A DNA stretch of 47,892 bases, taken from the NCBI GenBank assembly GCA_034211175.1, contig JAXHUH010000071.1, forward strand, positions 1 to 47,892, in the 5' to 3' direction. Source of the stretch: JAXHUH01 sp034211175 (lineage in GTDB: Bacteria; Actinomycetota; Acidimicrobiia; Acidimicrobiales; CAIXPF01). Position 1 is the stretch's first letter. Every line of letters starts with the position of its first letter. A program made the position numbers and the translations under genes. Under the pieces are notes generated by a model. The model did not search any database. It had not been told where the DNA came from and saw only the letters and a program-made list of their open reading frames with translations. This document shows positions 8,431 through 19,940 of the stretch, piece after piece.

Positions 8431-9624
8431 TCACAGGCCGAGGACCGACTTGAGGTCGTCGACCTTGTTGGTCTGCTCCCACGGGAAGTCGCCCGTGCGG
8501 CCGAAGTGGCCGTACGCCGCGGTCTTCGCGTAGATCGGGCGGCGCAGGTCGAGGTCGCGCACGATGGCGCCCGGGCGCAGGTCGAAGACCTGCTCGACGG
8601 CCTTGTTGATCTTCTCCGGGTCGACCTTGGCGGTGCCGAAGGTGTCGACCAGGATCGAGACCGGCCGGGCGACGCCGATCGCGTACGCGACCTGCACCTC
8701 GCACTTGCTCGCGGCGCCGGCGGCGACGAGGTTCTTCGCCACCCAACGCGTCGCGTAGGCGGCCGAACGGTCGACCTTGGACGGGTCCTTGCCGGAGAAG
8801 GCGCCGCCACCGTGGCGGGCCATGCCGCCGTAGGTGTCGACGATGATCTTCCGGCCGGTCAGGCCGGCGTCGCCCACGGGGCCGCCGATGACGAACCGGC
8901 CCGTCGGGTTGACGTAGACGTTGAAGTCGTCGTCCTTGTACTCGTCGGGGATCGACGGCCGGATGACGTGCTCGATGAGATCGGGCCGGATCATGCTGTC
9001 CCGGTCGATCCCGTCGTCGTGCTGGGTCGAGATGAGGACGGTCTTGAGCCGGACCGGCTTGTCGTCCTCGTAGTCGAACGTCACCTGGGTCTTGGCGTCG
9101 GGCCGCAGGTACGGCACCACGCCCGACCGGCGCACCTCGGCATGGCGCTCGGCCATGCGGTGGGCCAGGTGAATCGGCAGGGGCATGAGGACGTCGGTCT
9201 CGTCGCACGCGTAGCCGAACATCATGCCCTGGTCGCCGGCGCCCTGCTTGTTGAGGGCGTCCTCCTCGCCCGCGCTGCCGCTGCGGACCTCTTCGGAGTC
9301 GTCGACGCCCTGGGCGATGTCGGGCGACTGCTCGTCGATGGCGACCATGACGCCGCAGACGTTGCCGTCGAAGCCGAGCGCGCCGCGGTCGTAGCCGATG
9401 CGGCAGATGGTGTCGCGCACGACGCGGGGGATGTCGACGTAGGCGGTGGTGGTGATCTCACCTCCCACGACGCACAGACCGGTGGTCAGGAAGGTCTCGC
9501 ACGCGACCCGTGCTGCGGGGTCCTCGGCCAGGATGGCGTCGAGGATCGAGTCGGAGACCTGATCGGCCATCTTGTCTGGATGTCCCTCGGTAACGGACTC
9601 CGAGGTGAAGGTCCAGCTGCTCAC
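8431..9624 (-). CDS. metK: S-adenosylmethionine synthetase
   Basis: A 397-aa cytosolic enzyme making S-adenosylmethionine from methionine and ATP. The ATP-binding GHPDK lies at residues 14-18, and the signatures GAGDQGMMFGYA and GGGAFSGKDPSKVDRSAAY are both intact. Length matches bacterial MetK. The GTG start at 9624 is chosen because AGGAG lies a few bases upstream and the protein then begins just before the conserved FTSESVTEGHPDK. Longer frames add a non-conserved extension. A roughly 100-nt leader with its own hairpin and a possible promoter precedes it, so it may be transcribed separately from coaBC. Confidence 0.97.
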   Translation of the reverse strand: MSSWTFTSESVTEGHPDKMADQVSDSILDAILAEDPAARVACETFLTTGLCVVGGEITTTAYVDIPRVVRDTICRIGYDRGALGFDGNVCGVMVAIDEQSPDIAQGVDDSEEVRSGSAGEEDALNKQGAGDQGMMFGYACDETDVLMPLPIHLAHRMAERHAEVRRSGVVPYLRPDAKTQVTFDYEDDKPVRLKTVLISTQHDDGIDRDSMIRPDLIEHVIRPSIPDEYKDDDFNVYVNPTGRFVIGGPVGDAGLTGRKIIVDTYGGMARHGGGAFSGKDPSKVDRSAAYATRWVAKNLVAAGAASKCEVQVAYAIGVARPVSILVDTFGTAKVDPEKINKAVEQVFDLRPGAIVRDLDLRRPIYAKTAAYGHFGRTGDFPWEQTNKVDDLKSVLGL

Positions 9625-9697
9625 TCCGCTCTCCTTGTGCCGGACGATGAGTTCCGCCGATGCGCGCGACCCGGCCTGTGGGTGCCGACGGGGCCAT

Positions 9698-9716
9698 GCG
9701 AGCACCAACGGCTCGC
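9698..9716 (-). promoter_or_regulatory. Hairpin in the metK 5' leader
   Basis: A perfect 6-bp stem (GCGAGC/GCTCGC) with a 7-base loop lies about 75 bases before the metK start. It may be part of a regulatory leader; I could not match it to a known SAM riboswitch core. Confidence 0.35.
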
Positions 9717-9729
9717 CAAGGCTCCGCTC

Positions 9730-9735
9730 ACGCTA
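9730..9735 (-). promoter_or_regulatory. Candidate -10 element for metK
   Basis: On the minus strand this reads TAGCGT within GGTAGCGT, matching the actinobacterial TANNNT pattern. The same GGTAGCGT occurs before pyrR and apt. It predicts a leader of about 100 nt. No convincing -35 is visible. Confidence 0.4.
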
Positions 9736-9769
9736 CCGAGTTGCCCGTCGTGCAACACGCTCGCCCAGC

Positions 9770-10972
9770 TCATCGCGTGTCGCTCGAACGCAACCGCTCC
9801 ACACAATCGAGTACCGCAGCCGCCACGACGCGCTTGTCGGACAGCGGTACGGTCTGCTCGCGGCCGTCGGCTGCGAAGATCACGACCTCGTTGGTGTCGT
9901 GCTCGAAGCCGGTACCCGGCGCAGAGACGTCGTTGGCCACGATCGCGTCGGCCCGCTTGCGAGCGAGCTTCGACGTCGCGTTGGCCCGCACATCGTTGGT
10001 TTCTGCCGCGAACCCGACGATCGTCTGACCGTCGCGCTTCGCAGCGCACAGTTCCGCCAGGATGTCCGCAGTCGGTTCGAGCTCGAGCTGCGGTGCCCCG
10101 CGGTCCTTCTTGATCTTGCTCTCCGCCGACGACACGGGCCGGAAATCGGCCACGGCCGCCGCCATGATGACGACATCGGCATCCTGCGCGGCCCCGAGGA
10201 CCGCGTCGCGCATCTGCGCCGCCGTGTCGACCCGCACCACCGTCGAACCGGGTGGCGTCGCTCGGTCGGTCGTGGTGACGACCACCACGTCCGCGCCGCG
10301 CGCCGCCGCCTCGTCGGCGATGGCGTGACCTTGCTTGCCCGACGACCGGTTCCCGATGAAGCGGACCGGGTCGATGGGCTCGCGGGTCCCTCCCGCGCTC
10401 ACCACGACCCGCAGGTCGGTGAGCGTCTGGGGAATCAGTGCCCGCTCCACGCCGGCCACGACCGCCTCGGGTGAGGCGAGCCGGCCGGCGCCGACGTCAC
10501 CGCCGGCGAGGAGGCCGTCCTCGGGACCGACGATGTGGACGCCCCGTCGGCGGAGCGTCTCGAGGTTGTCCTGCGTCGCCGGGTGCTCCCACATCTCGGT
10601 GTGCATCGCCGGGCACACCACCACGGGGGCCCGCGTGGCGAGCAACGTGGCGGTGAGCAGGTCGTGGGAGAGGCCCATCGTGTACGCGGCGATCGTCCGC
10701 GCCGTCGCCGGGCACACCACGATGACGTCGGCGTTCTGGCCGAGCCGGGTGTGCGGGATCGGCGAGTCCTCGTCCCACAGGCTGGTCTGCACCGGCTGGG
10801 ACGCCAGCGCCGACAGGGTCGTCTCGCCGATGAAGTGCTTCGCGCCCGTCGTCATGATGGGCGCGACGTGCGCTCCCGCGTGTACGAGCCGTCGGCAGAC
10901 CTCCACGGCCTTGTAGGCCGCGATCCCCCCACTCACGCCGAGCACGACTCGGCGACCCGAGAGGTGGTTCAC
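9770..10972 (-). CDS. coaBC: Bifunctional phosphopantothenoylcysteine decarboxylase / phosphopantothenate-cysteine ligase
   Basis: A 400-aa cytosolic enzyme catalysing two steps of coenzyme A synthesis. The N-terminal flavoprotein CoaC domain (about 1-180) has the GGIAAYK start and the histidine in IPHTRLG (H74). The C-terminal CoaB ligase domain has GGTREPIDPVRFIGNRSSGKQG-type sequence, AAAVADFRP and KIKK. Two CoaC positions differ from E. coli: PAMN becomes PAMH (H124), and the cysteine before GDVGAGR is Gly. I believe such changes occur in other actinobacteria but cannot check. GTG start, no obvious Shine-Dalgarno. It lies 38 bp after rpoZ. Confidence 0.95.
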   Translation of the reverse strand: MNHLSGRRVVLGVSGGIAAYKAVEVCRRLVHAGAHVAPIMTTGAKHFIGETTLSALASQPVQTSLWDEDSPIPHTRLGQNADVIVVCPATARTIAAYTMGLSHDLLTATLLATRAPVVVCPAMHTEMWEHPATQDNLETLRRRGVHIVGPEDGLLAGGDVGAGRLASPEAVVAGVERALIPQTLTDLRVVVSAGGTREPIDPVRFIGNRSSGKQGHAIADEAAARGADVVVVTTTDRATPPGSTVVRVDTAAQMRDAVLGAAQDADVVIMAAAVADFRPVSSAESKIKKDRGAPQLELEPTADILAELCAAKRDGQTIVGFAAETNDVRANATSKLARKRADAIVANDVSAPGTGFEHDTNEVVIFAADGREQTVPLSDKRVVAAAVLDCVERLRSSDTR

Positions 10973-11010
10973 GAAGGCATGGGGCTCGTCAGGCAGGAGA
11001 CGCGCAACGC

Positions 11011-11343
11011 TCAGGTCGCGTCGTCCACCGGGTCGCTCGCCGCGGCACCCTCGGCCGCGTCACGGACCTCGGCGAGCGGGTCCATCGGGGCGGACTCGGG
11101 CAGGTCGCTGGCCTCGATCGGGACGATCTTGTCGGCCGCGATCTCCTCGAAGGCGATCGACAGCGGCTTGCGGGCCACCGACGCCACCTGCGGCGGCACG
11201 GCGGCACCGAGCCCGTCGCCGAGCTGACCGAAGTACGAGTTGATCTGCCGGGCGCGCCGGGAGCCGAGCGTCACGAGCCGGAACTTGGAGCCGGCCCGGT
11301 CGAGCAGGCCCTCGATCTGAGGGTTCATCATGCTGTCGGACAT
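11011..11343 (-). CDS. rpoZ: RNA polymerase omega subunit
   Basis: A 110-aa omega subunit that helps assemble beta-prime and can contribute to the ppGpp site. It shows the family pattern NPQIEGLLDRAGSKFRLV followed by RRARQINSYF and a conserved KPLSIAFEEI segment, then an acidic Ala-rich tail. The ATG at 11343 is preceded by GAGGTGA at suitable spacing; the longer upstream frame adds non-conserved sequence. Its position between gmk and coaBC is the standard actinobacterial order. Confidence 0.93.
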   Translation of the reverse strand: MSDSMMNPQIEGLLDRAGSKFRLVTLGSRRARQINSYFGQLGDGLGAAVPPQVASVARKPLSIAFEEIAADKIVPIEASDLPESAPMDPLAEVRDAAEGAAASDPVDDAT

Positions 11344-11458
11344 CTGAGTCACCTCGGGCGGCGCCTGGGCGCGGGCGAACAACGCGGCAATGCAACTTAG
11401 CACGGGCGCGACCCGACCTGGACGATCCGCGGCCACGAACCCCCGTGCCCACGGAGGA

Positions 11459-12022
11459 TCAGGCCGGGTCGTCCCGGTCCTCACCGCGCCGGGCGCGGTG
11501 CTTGTCGATCAGCGCCAACATGTCGCTCACGGCCCGGTCGAGCTCGTCGTTGATGACGACGTCCGCACCCAGGCGGGCGGCGGCGTCGGCCTCGGAGTCG
11601 GCCTTGGCGAGACGCTTGGCGATGATGGGCTCGGGATCTCCCCGTTGGCGGAGACGGTCCTCCTGGGCGCGCCGCGACGGCGCCTCCACGAAGACCAGCA
11701 CCGCATCGGGGTGGTCCTGGGCGATCTGGGCCGCACCCTGGACGTCGATCTCGAGGACGACGTCGCGGCCGGGTGGCGGCTCGGGGGTCGGTGTCCCGTA
11801 GTAGTTGCCGAGGAACTCGGCGTGCTCGAGGAACCCGTCGTCCTCGAGCCGCCGCTCGAACTCGTCGCGGGTCACGTAGTGGTAGGCGTTCGGGTCCTCA
11901 CCCGGTCGCCGGGCGCGCGTAGTCCACGAGCGACTCAACCAGAGCTTGGGGTCGAGCTCGATCATCCTGGAGACGATCGTGCCCTTCCCGGCTCCACCGG
12001 GGCCCGAGATGACGATGATCAG
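11459..12022 (-). CDS. gmk: Guanylate kinase, apparent CTG start
   Basis: A 187-aa enzyme phosphorylating GMP to GDP. From CTG the protein begins with a beta strand leading directly into the P-loop GPGGAGKGT (residues 7-15), followed by the GMP-binding region (SRSWTTRARRPGE, then FLGNYYGTP) and LEIDVQGA. The first ATG in frame (11965) lies after the P-loop and would delete it. No ATG, GTG or TTG lies upstream in frame. The CTG at 12022 has GAGGTG eight bases upstream and overlaps the stop of a 15-codon mini-ORF (CTGA). Alternatives are a frameshift joining the mini-ORF to gmk, or a sequencing error. Confidence 0.85.
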   Translation of the reverse strand: MIIVISGPGGAGKGTIVSRMIELDPKLWLSRSWTTRARRPGEDPNAYHYVTRDEFERRLEDDGFLEHAEFLGNYYGTPTPEPPPGRDVVLEIDVQGAAQIAQDHPDAVLVFVEAPSRRAQEDRLRQRGDPEPIIAKRLAKADSEADAAARLGADVVINDELDRAVSDMLALIDKHRARRGEDRDDPA

Positions 12023-12066
12023 AGGTCCGGCACCTCGTCCGGCAGCCGATCCACCCGCATGGACAT
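12019..12066 (-). CDS. 15-codon mini-ORF linking mihF and gmk
   Basis: The ATG overlaps the mihF stop (TGATG) and the TGA overlaps the gmk CTG (CTGA), so ribosomes could pass from mihF through this peptide (MSMRVDRLPDEVPDL) to gmk. It may be a coupling device, or it may be the true gmk N-terminus separated by a real or artefactual frameshift. Too short for functional assignment. Confidence 0.4.
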   Translation of the reverse strand: MSMRVDRLPDEVPDL

Positions 12067-12389
12067 CAGAGGTTGCCGGGGAAGGCCTGGAGGAGCGACT
12101 TGCGCTGTTGATCGCCCAGCCCGCGCACGCGGCGCGTCTCGCTGATGCCGATCTCCTCCATCGTCCGTCGGGCCTTGACCTTGCCGACGCCGGGCAGTGA
12201 CTCGAGTGCGGCCACCACCTTCATCTTCCCGACGACCTCGTCGTTGTCCGCCGACTCGAAGAGCTCGGCGAGGGTGATCGACCCCATCTTGAGCTTCTCG
12301 CGGATCTCTGCCCTGGTGCGACGCGCCTGGGCCGCCTTCTCGAGCGCCGCCTGGCGCTGCTCCGGAGTGAGACTGGGAGGCTGGGGCAT
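12066..12389 (-). CDS. mihF: Actinobacterial integration host factor (mIHF)
   Basis: A 107-aa nucleoid-associated DNA-binding protein found in Actinobacteria and unrelated to proteobacterial IHF. A basic helical N-terminal half (RRTRAEIREKLKMGSITL) precedes a helix-two-turn-helix-like half with the diagnostic LPGVGKVKARRTMEE and RRVRGLGDQQR segments. Position next to gmk is typical. The ATG at 12389 is chosen over an upstream frame because the extension is not conserved. A TAGGAT -10 lies seven bases before it with no Shine-Dalgarno, consistent with a leaderless transcript. Confidence 0.93.
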   Translation of the reverse strand: MPQPPSLTPEQRQAALEKAAQARRTRAEIREKLKMGSITLAELFESADNDEVVGKMKVVAALESLPGVGKVKARRTMEEIGISETRRVRGLGDQQRKSLLQAFPGNL

Positions 12390-12396
12390 GGACGAA

Positions 12397-12402
12397 ATCC
12401 TA
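12397..12402 (-). promoter_or_regulatory. Candidate -10 of a leaderless mihF promoter
   Basis: The minus strand reads TAGGAT, then seven bases, then the mihF ATG. This spacing would start the transcript at or near the start codon. No -35 is clear. Confidence 0.45.
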
Positions 12403-12449
12403 GTGGCAGGATCGGCCGGTTCCGGCCTGCCGACCCGCGGAAACACCGT

Positions 12450-13190
12450 TCATCGCGACGATCCTCCCGCGAGACCACCGACCGGGGCGACCCGAGGGGC
12501 CACGACATCGCCCAGCAGTGCGTTCGCGGCCACCTCGGGGTCGGGAGCCGAGGTCACCGCCCGCCCGATCACGATCAGGTCCGCGCCGGCCCCGAGCGCA
12601 GCCCGCGGGGTCACGGCCCGGGGTTGATCGACGTGCGGCGGCCCCTCGGCCCGGATGCCGGGGACGACCCGGATCAGGCGCGGCGCGACCTCGGCGATCG
12701 TGGCGAGGTCGTCGGCGGCGCAGACGATGCCGCCGCAGCCGGCCTCCGCCGCGGCGACGACCCGCTCGGGGACGAGGTGGGGCGGGGCGTGGCCGTCGGA
12801 GAGCAGCACGGTGACGGCGAGGGGCACCGGCGCATCGAGCCCGGCGTCGCCGGCACCGGCGCGCAGGCCCTCGACGCCGGCCGAGAGCATGGCGACGCCG
12901 CCGCGGGCGTGGAACGTCACGTAGGTGGCGCCGAGCGACCCGAGGACCCGGCCGGCGGAGTGCGCGACCTCGGGCATGTCGTGGATCTTCAGGTCGACGA
13001 ACACCCGGTAGCCGAGGTCGGCGAGGTGGCCGATGGCGTCGGGCCCCGCGGCGGAGTAGAGCTCGAGACCGATCTTCGCGACGCCGAACCACGGCCGGAG
13101 GCGGGCTCCGACCCGCACGGCCTCGACGAGGTCGTCCGTGTCGAGTGCGAGTGCGACCCGGTCGCGGCTCACGCTGGCTGTCACCGTCAC
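12450..13190 (-). CDS. pyrF: Orotidine 5'-phosphate decarboxylase
   Basis: A 246-aa TIM-barrel enzyme converting OMP to UMP, the last step of de novo pyrimidine synthesis. The active-site signature VFVDLKIHDMPEV (Asp-Lys-His-Asp) is intact, as is the N-terminal VALALDTDD with KIGLELY. This is the group I (E. coli/Bacillus-like) form rather than the long group II form of mycobacteria. The GTG at 13190 follows GGGGGTG at close spacing; GTG codons at 13184 and 13172 are alternatives. It is 49 bp after pyrD at the end of the pyr cluster. Confidence 0.93.
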   Translation of the reverse strand: MTVTASVSRDRVALALDTDDLVEAVRVGARLRPWFGVAKIGLELYSAAGPDAIGHLADLGYRVFVDLKIHDMPEVAHSAGRVLGSLGATYVTFHARGGVAMLSAGVEGLRAGAGDAGLDAPVPLAVTVLLSDGHAPPHLVPERVVAAAEAGCGGIVCAADDLATIAEVAPRLIRVVPGIRAEGPPHVDQPRAVTPRAALGAGADLIVIGRAVTSAPDPEVAANALLGDVVAPRVAPVGGLAGGSSR

Positions 13191-13239
13191 GCTGGCACCC
13201 CCGGTTGGTCGGGTTCGAGGAGGTCGGGCGGCCGCGGGC

Positions 13240-14196
13240 CTACCCGGCGGGGTGGGCGGCCCCGACGAGCTCGGACACCGAGGCGACCCCGTGGCGCCGG
13301 CACCACGCCTCGACGTCCCGGGCCACGCGTCCGGCGGCACGGGGATCGGCGAACGACGCGGTGCCGACCTGGACGGCGGAGGCGCCGGCGAGGAGCAGCT
13401 CTATCGCTCCCTCACCGTTCGTGACTCCTCCGACACCCACGATAGGCAGCGTTGGCCGGGCGCGGTGGGTTTCCCACACGGCGCGTACCGCAACCGGGTG
13501 GATCGCCGGGCCCGAGAGCCCGCCGGGGCCGGCGCCGAGGTGCGGGGCCCGGCGCTCGACGTCGATCACCAGGCCCGGCATCGTGTTGATCAGGGTGACT
13601 GCCTCGGCCCCGCCCCGCTCCGCCGCCTCGGCGATCGAGGCCAGATCGGCCACGGCCGGGGTCAGCTTCGCCCACCGGGGCCGACCGCAACCGGCGGTCG
13701 CCGCCACGGCCTCGGTCGTGGCCGACGGGGACTGGGCGAACATCCGCTGGCCGTCGTGCTGGTTGGGGCACGACACGTTGACCTCGACGGCCACGACCTG
13801 TGGCGGCGCGTCGGCCAGCATCGTCGCCGCCTGCTCGTACTCCTCGACCGTGCGGCCCCAGATGCTCACCACGACCCGGGCGCCCGTGGCGACGAGGCCG
13901 GGGAGGTCGTCGTGCAACCACGCCTCGACGCCCGGGCCCTGCAGCCCGACGCTGTTGAGCATGCCGGCCGGGGTCGGGCACAGCCTCGGCGCCGGGTTGC
14001 CGGCCCACGGCCCGGCGTGGAGCGACTTCACGACGACGGCACCGAGCGCGGCGAGGTCGAGGTGGGCGGCGAGCTCGTCGCCGTGACCGGCGGTGCCCGC
14101 CGCGGTCATCACCGGGTTTGCCAGCTCGACCGAGCCGACCCGACTCGACAGGTCGGTCGCGGCCGGCTCGGACCCGGCCCGGCGCCGGCGGATCAC
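13240..14196 (-). CDS. pyrD: Dihydroorotate dehydrogenase, class 1B-like catalytic subunit
   Basis: A 318-aa FMN enzyme oxidising dihydroorotate to orotate. The catalytic-cysteine motif VNVSCPN, the N-terminal NPVMTAAGT, NSVGLQGPG and the late VGVGGV phosphate-binding segment fit the soluble class 1B (PyrDB) rather than the membrane class 2. No membrane-associating N-terminal helix is visible. GTG start eight bases after the carB stop. Class 1B normally pairs with the electron-transfer subunit PyrK, usually encoded between carB and pyrD, yet no pyrK lies there or elsewhere in the window. Confidence 0.9.
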   Translation of the reverse strand: MIRRRRAGSEPAATDLSSRVGSVELANPVMTAAGTAGHGDELAAHLDLAALGAVVVKSLHAGPWAGNPAPRLCPTPAGMLNSVGLQGPGVEAWLHDDLPGLVATGARVVVSIWGRTVEEYEQAATMLADAPPQVVAVEVNVSCPNQHDGQRMFAQSPSATTEAVAATAGCGRPRWAKLTPAVADLASIAEAAERGGAEAVTLINTMPGLVIDVERRAPHLGAGPGGLSGPAIHPVAVRAVWETHRARPTLPIVGVGGVTNGEGAIELLLAGASAVQVGTASFADPRAAGRVARDVEAWCRRHGVASVSELVGAAHPAG

Positions 14197-14203
14197 CGGT
14201 CGC

Positions 14204-17505
<3,302 letters not shown>

Positions 17506-17506
<1 letters not shown>

Positions 17507-18624
17507 CAGGCCGACACCGCCGTCCGGCTCGCCATCAGCTCGGCGAACTGCTCGAACAGGTAGCGGGCGTCGTGGGGGCCCGGCCCCGCCTCGGGGTGGT
17601 ACTGGACCCCGAACGCCGCGAGCGACGGCACCCGGATGCCGCCCACGACCCCGTCGTTGAGGTTGACGTGGCTGATCTCGGCCCCCTCGATCGACTCGGC
17701 GGCAACCGCGTAGTTGTGGTTCTGGCTGGTGATCTCGACCGTGCCGGTGTCGACGCGGCGGATCGGTTGGTTGCCACCGTGGTGGCCGAAGCGCAGCTTG
17801 TAGGTCTCCGCGCCGAGCGCCTGACCGAGGATCTGGTGCCCGAGGCAGATACCGAACACCGGGACCTGGCCGAGCAGCCCCCGCGTCGCCTCGATCGCGT
17901 AGGTCAGCGGCTCCGGGTCGCCCGGGCCGTTGGAGAGGAACACCCCGTCGGGCCCGAGAGCGAGGGCGTCGGCCGCCGGCGTGGAGGCGGGGACGACCGT
18001 CACCCGGGCGATGCGGGCGAGCTGGCGCAGGATCGACGTCTTGATGCCGAAGTCGTAAGCCACGACGTGGTGGCGCGCCTCGCCGTCGCCGGCGTAGGGC
18101 ACCGTGTACGGCTCGGTGCAGGTGACGTCGCGCACGAGGTCGAGGCCGTCGGTGCCGACCGCCGTGGCGGCCGCGGCCTCCAGCTCGTCGAGCGGGGCGG
18201 TGCCGAACGCAGCGGGCATGGCGCCGTGGTCGCGCAGGCGCCGGGTGAGGCGTCGGGTGTCGATGCCGACCAGGGCCGGCACCTCGTGGTCGATCAGCCA
18301 GCCCTCGAGGTCGCCGGCGCTGCGCCAGCTCGAGGGCCGGGCGGTGAGGTCGCGCACGATCATCCCCCGGCAGCGGGGCCGGGCGCTCTCGTGGTCGCCG
18401 TCGTTCACGCCGTAGTTGCCGATGTGGGGGTAGGTGAAGGTCACGATCTGGCCGGCGTAGGACGGGTCGGTCAGGACCTCCTGGTAGCCGGCGAGCACGG
18501 TGTTGAACACGACCTCGCCGGTGGTGATGCCGCGCGGCGCTCGCCAGCCCGCGGCTTCGCCCTCGAACACGGAGCCGTCGGCCAGCACGAGGTGGGCCTC
18601 GGTGGGTGCGGGGTCGTCGGGCAT
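17506..18624 (-). CDS. carA: Carbamoyl phosphate synthase small (glutaminase) subunit
   Basis: A 372-aa subunit that hydrolyses glutamine and channels ammonia to CarB. The N-terminal half has GEVVFNTVLAGYQEVLTDPSY. The C-terminal class I amidotransferase domain has the nucleophile cysteine in GICLGHQ, SQNHNYAV, and the His-Pro-Glu triad (YHPEA). The ATG at 18624 follows CGGAGG at suitable spacing; upstream sequence in frame is not conserved. The stop overlaps the carB start, so synthesis of the two subunits is probably coupled. Confidence 0.96.
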
Positions 18625-18665
18625 CGGGTCCTCCGGATCGGGGCGCACGGAACGGGGGCGGGAAC

Positions 18666-19940
18666 TCAACGGGTCGCCTCGGCGTCGACGACCACCGGTT
18701 CGCCGCCGAGGATGGTGTGGCGGACACGTCCGGTCAGCTCGTACCCGGCCACCGCCGAGGTCCGGGTGAGGCTGGCGAAGCGGTTCGGATCGGCGCTCCA
18801 CCGCTGCGTCGGGTCGATGACGCACAGGTTGGCCGTCCGTCCGGCGGCGACGGGGCCGCCGTGGTCGGCGAGGCCGGCCAGCGCGGCGGGCTGCCACGAC
18901 AGCAGCGCCAGCAGCTGCTGGGGCGCCAGATCGAGGGCGGTCATGGCGACCGCCAGGGTCGTCTCGAGCGACGCGCCGCCCGGCGGCGCCTCGTCGAAGG
19001 GCAGCTCCTTGGCGTCGATCGCGCACGGCGTGTGGTCGCTCACCACGGCGTCGACCGAGCCGGTGGCCACCGCGCCCCGCACCTCGGCGACCTCGCCGAC
19101 CGGCCGCAGCGGCGGCGAGACCTTGTGGCGGGGGTCGAACGCGGCGACCTCGGCGTCGGTGAGGAGCAGGTTGACCGCCGCGACCTCGGCGCTGACCGCG
19201 ACACCGCCGTTGCGGGCCGCCGCGACCATGGCCAGCGAGCCACCGGTCGAGAGGTGGCGGAAGTGGAGGCGCCCACCGGTGAGCCGGGCGAGCGCCAGGT
19301 CGCGCATGACCGCGATCTCCTCGGCCTCCGCGGGTATGCCGCCGATGCCGAGGCGCGAGGACCACTCGCCCTCGTGCATGTGGCCGTTGCGGGCCAGCTC
19401 GGGGACCTCGCAGTGCTGGCCGATCACGACGTCGAGGTCGGTCGAGTACTCGAGCGCCCGGCGCAGCACCGCCGCGTCCTGCACGCCCGTGCCCTCGTCG
19501 ACGAACAGCCGGACCCCGGCGGCGGCCAGCTCGGCCATCGGCACGAGGCGGGACCCGCCCCGCCCGACCGTGACCGGCGCCGCGGGGTGGACCTCGCAGC
19601 AGGCGCCCTCGGCCAGGCGGCGGATCTCCCGCACGACCGACGGGTCGTCGGCGACCGGGTCCGTGGTCGGCAGCGCGACGATCGCGGTGTAGCCGCCGAG
19701 CGCCGCGGCCCGGGCCGCGGTCTCGATCGTCTCGGACTCCTCGTCGCCGGGCTGGCCGATGCCGGAGGCGAGGTCGACCAGGCCGGGCGCCACGAGACAG
19801 CCCCCGGCGTCGAGCGTGCGATCGCCGGAGAGGCCCTCGGCCACCGCCTTGATCACGCCGTCGGGGCCGACGAGGACGTCGGCCCGTCGCTCACCCGTCG
19901 CATCGACGATGCGCCCGCCCCGGATGACCAGGGTGCTCAC
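18666..19940 (-). CDS. pyrC: Dihydroorotase-like protein lacking the metal-binding HxH, probably non-catalytic
   Basis: A 424-aa class I dihydroorotase homologue in the position expected for pyrC. Active enzymes carry HVHLREPG after the first strand; here residues 58-65 read ASGIGQPG, removing both metal histidines and the substrate arginine. Other landmarks remain: D148/E149, H176, H229 and the DHTP aspartate. The PHH of the usual TPHH segment is also changed (A255-V-N257). Non-catalytic PyrC' proteins are known to assemble with aspartate transcarbamoylase in Pseudomonas, and a structural role is my inference. GTG start overlaps the pyrB stop (GTGA). An active dihydroorotase would have to be encoded elsewhere. 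Confidence 0.88.
   Translation of the reverse strand: MSTLVIRGGRIVDATGERRADVLVGPDGVIKAVAEGLSGDRTLDAGGCLVAPGLVDLASGIGQPGDEESETIETAARAAALGGYTAIVALPTTDPVADDPSVVREIRRLAEGACCEVHPAAPVTVGRGGSRLVPMAELAAAGVRLFVDEGTGVQDAAVLRRALEYSTDLDVVIGQHCEVPELARNGHMHEGEWSSRLGIGGIPAEAEEIAVMRDLALARLTGGRLHFRHLSTGGSLAMVAAARNGGVAVSAEVAAVNLLLTDAEVAAFDPRHKVSPPLRPVGEVAEVRGAVATGSVDAVVSDHTPCAIDAKELPFDEAPPGGASLETTLAVAMTALDLAPQQLLALLSWQPAALAGLADHGGPVAAGRTANLCVIDPTQRWSADPNRFASLTRTSAVAGYELTGRVRHTILGGEPVVVDAEATR

Noticed and set aside
9625..9735. Known SAM riboswitch
   Set aside because: I could not recognise the conserved core of any SAM class; only an unexplained leader is reported.
17507..18727. Extension of the carB frame through carA
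   Set aside because: The extension is Arg/Pro-rich nonsense opposite the phase of carA; CarB starts cleanly at the TGATG junction.
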